Shown: positions 63,201 through 64,000 of the stretch, one piece after another
Position numbering within the stretch: position 1 is the first letter of the stretch
Layout: each line of letters opens with the position of its first letter
Source: Ascidia mentula
Taxonomy: Eukaryota; Chordata; Ascidiacea; Phlebobranchia; Ascidiidae
Length of the DNA stretch: 64,000 bases
NCBI GenBank assembly: GCA_947561715.1
Contig: OX387203.1
Coordinates: 17,050,001 to 17,114,000, forward strand
Direction: 5' to 3'
Position numbers and translations under genes: made by a program
Notes under the pieces: generated by a model
What the model was told of the DNA's origin: nothing
The model's input: the letters and a program-made list of their open reading frames with translations, nothing else
Databases searched by the model: none

Positions 63201-63922
63201 AAAATTTATGGACAAAAGAAAAACATATCAAAGCGCGCGAGCTTTTAACAATAGGTTGTTTCAAACTGGGTCATTGGCGATAGGACAAAAAAATCAAATT
63301 TATAGTTTCGTAAGCTTTCGCGTTTGAAATACTTTGTTCTTCCGTCAAATATTATTTGTTTTCCAATACCTCCGCGCTTGGTCGGAAAAATTGAAGTAAC
63401 GTAAGAAAACGCGAGGCCAAATTTACAAACGGGGGCCGCGGAACAACAAGTTTCGAAAACCCTATTGTAGAACGCGCATTATTATAGCGTGCATTATTAG
63501 TTTTGTTTCAATTTTCCACCTTAATCTGAAGAACTATGATTGTGACGTCACAATATACAGAATGCTTTGACTGTCTCGTGTTCTAATTCATCCAGGGTTC
63601 GCCCCAAGAAGAGGAAGATGACGTCAACGACGCCGCAGAAAAACAAAAGGTAGAACGGGGTTAAAATTGAACACCGACCTACAGTTGTGTTAATTCGCCA
63701 ATTCCACATAACAGACACATGTAATGTCAAATTCCTTAACCTTATGAAGCTTTGCGTTCACAATCGATATCTTTTAGGGAAGAAAGAGCTATTTTGTCGC
63801 TGTAACTTTCACTGACTCTGTAGCTTGTTGATCAAGTTCTGCCTAACGAATTTTTTTTTCACTTTTCATTGCCACAGATTCACGAACTTCAGGAGGCAAG
63901 AGATGAACTCATATCATGCAGG
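54284..63922 (+). CDS. Coiled-coil protein with TQT motifs (3' partial), family not recognised
   Basis: Fifteen exons, continuing past the window: 54284-54694, 55064-55165, 55832-55993, 56342-56490, 56696-56874, 57734-57930, 58848-58952, 59281-59376, 59834-60039, 60772-60940, 61569-61616, 61722-61848, 62532-62659, 63596-63649, 63878-63922. 726 codons so far, all junctions phase-consistent. The N terminus is basic and Lys-rich with three KAKEG repeats, then KRRSS-type serines (SRASRQFNPLEF). From exon 2 on it is mainly heptad-like helix: ILLEKFRKMSLQLKDDMRYL, DKIKQLK, NLKKILAQMEEKDRDIEYLE, KLEVVTWTLKEKDEQIEEQ, LEVLRSRIASLEKEKQIL. Exon 12 has QNTQTE and SQETQTKS (about residues 614-641), which fit the dynein light chain LC8 TQT motif. 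I know of no matching named family. A cytoskeletal or ciliary scaffold is a guess. Exon 4 may start at 56333 instead. Introns 6, 7, 8 and 13 contain hammerhead-like palindromes. Confidence 0.75.
54314..54367 (+). repeat. In-frame 15-bp coding minisatellite
   Basis: AAGGCAAAGGAAGGA three times perfectly (54314-54358) plus a partial fourth, encoding KAKEG repeats in the first exon of the coiled-coil gene. The unit length is a multiple of three, so copy-number change keeps the frame. Confidence 0.9.
57205..57250 (-). repeat. SINE-like tRNA 3' half
   Basis: The minus strand reads GTGAGTTCAAACCCCACC then GGGAGCTT, nearly the T-arm and tail of the tRNA-like unit at 14.7 kb. B-box intact, A-box absent. 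Intron 5 of the coiled-coil gene. Confidence 0.5.
58387..58560. repeat. Foldback repeat, about 61-bp arms, with hammerhead-like core
   Basis: The left arm 58387-58447 and right arm 58500-58560 are complementary with only a few mismatches, around a 52-bp centre. The right arm on the + strand contains CTGATGA (58502-58508), a perfect GACCT/AGGTC stem and GAAA (58522-58525). The left arm has the same on the minus strand, but with CTGACGG in place of CTGATGA. Intron 6 of the coiled-coil gene. Confidence 0.7.
59080..59165 (-). repeat. Penelope-type repeat copy with intact hammerhead-like core
   Basis: The minus strand has CTGATGA (59154-59148) and GAAA (59127-59124), a stem GTCT/AGAC plus GCC/GGC between them, and a CGT...ACG hairpin after GAAA, as in the copy at 18.77 kb. 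Intron 7 of the coiled-coil gene. Confidence 0.55.
59626..59739 (+). repeat. Perfect 31-bp inverted repeat around hammerhead-like core
   Basis: Arms 59626-59656 and 59709-59739 are exact complements over 31 bp. The 52-nt centre has GCCT...AGGC, then GAAACGT and a second ACGT that closes a hairpin (like stem III), but CTGATGA is replaced by a GGAAG-type sequence, so the catalytic core is lost. Intron 8 of the coiled-coil gene. Confidence 0.75.
62831..62870 (-). repeat. CTGATGA/GAAAC repeat copy
   Basis: The minus strand has GCACTGATGAGG (core 62862-62856) and CGAAACAGTG (GAAA 62842-62839), the same family as 58.5 kb; the connecting stem is shorter here. Intron 13 of the coiled-coil gene. Confidence 0.5.
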
Positions 63923-64000
63923 GTATGAAATATGTGATTGGAACTCACGAACAATAACACTACTTTTCATGTGATAAGTTTATTATTGCATCCGAAACCC

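Overview
The window is nuclear DNA of an animal with small, intron-rich genes. Exons are about 50-250 bp, introns are short GT-AG, base composition is AT-rich, and gene spacing is tight. The orthologues found (EPC, UVRAG, GTPBP10, MMADHC, SLC22) are metazoan. Compactness, splice acceptors sitting directly before several start codons, and the repeat families suggest a tunicate such as Ciona; this is an inference, since no sequence search was possible. There are no operons, phages or CRISPR arrays.

Layout. 0.3-2.1 kb (-): a TPR-protein gene made of duplicated exon modules, open at its 5' end. About 3.6-4.1 kb: a decayed Penelope-like reverse transcriptase. 4.5-8.4 kb and 14.1-20.7 kb (-): two tandem SLC22 transporter genes, each 13 exons, with 12 exon lengths identical. 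The 5.6 kb between them holds little except one orphan exon candidate. 24.1-27.2 kb (+): MMADHC (cobalamin trafficking). 27.8-31.5 kb (-): GTPBP10 (Obg GTPase), convergent with MMADHC. 32.5-38.8 kb (+): UVRAG (Vps34/Beclin complex subunit). 39.3-49.8 kb (-): Enhancer of polycomb (NuA4/TIP60 subunit), whose poly(A) signal lies 43 bp from that of UVRAG. 51.3-53.6 kb (-): a small XYPPX/His-Lys-rich protein. 54.3 kb to the right edge (+): an unrecognised coiled-coil protein with LC8-type TQT motifs, cut off by the window.

The genes are housekeeping functions without an evident shared pathway: solute transport, vitamin B12 handling, GTPase/ribosome assembly, autophagy and endosome traffic, and chromatin acetylation. 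The introns carry most of the unusual content: a 526-bp hAT-type MITE with a perfect 8-bp target duplication, tRNA-derived SINE-like fragments, and several palindromic repeats with hammerhead-ribozyme-like cores (CTGATGA...GAAA), four of them inside introns of the last gene. Exon models were built by hand from splice signals, reading phase and protein homology recognised by eye.
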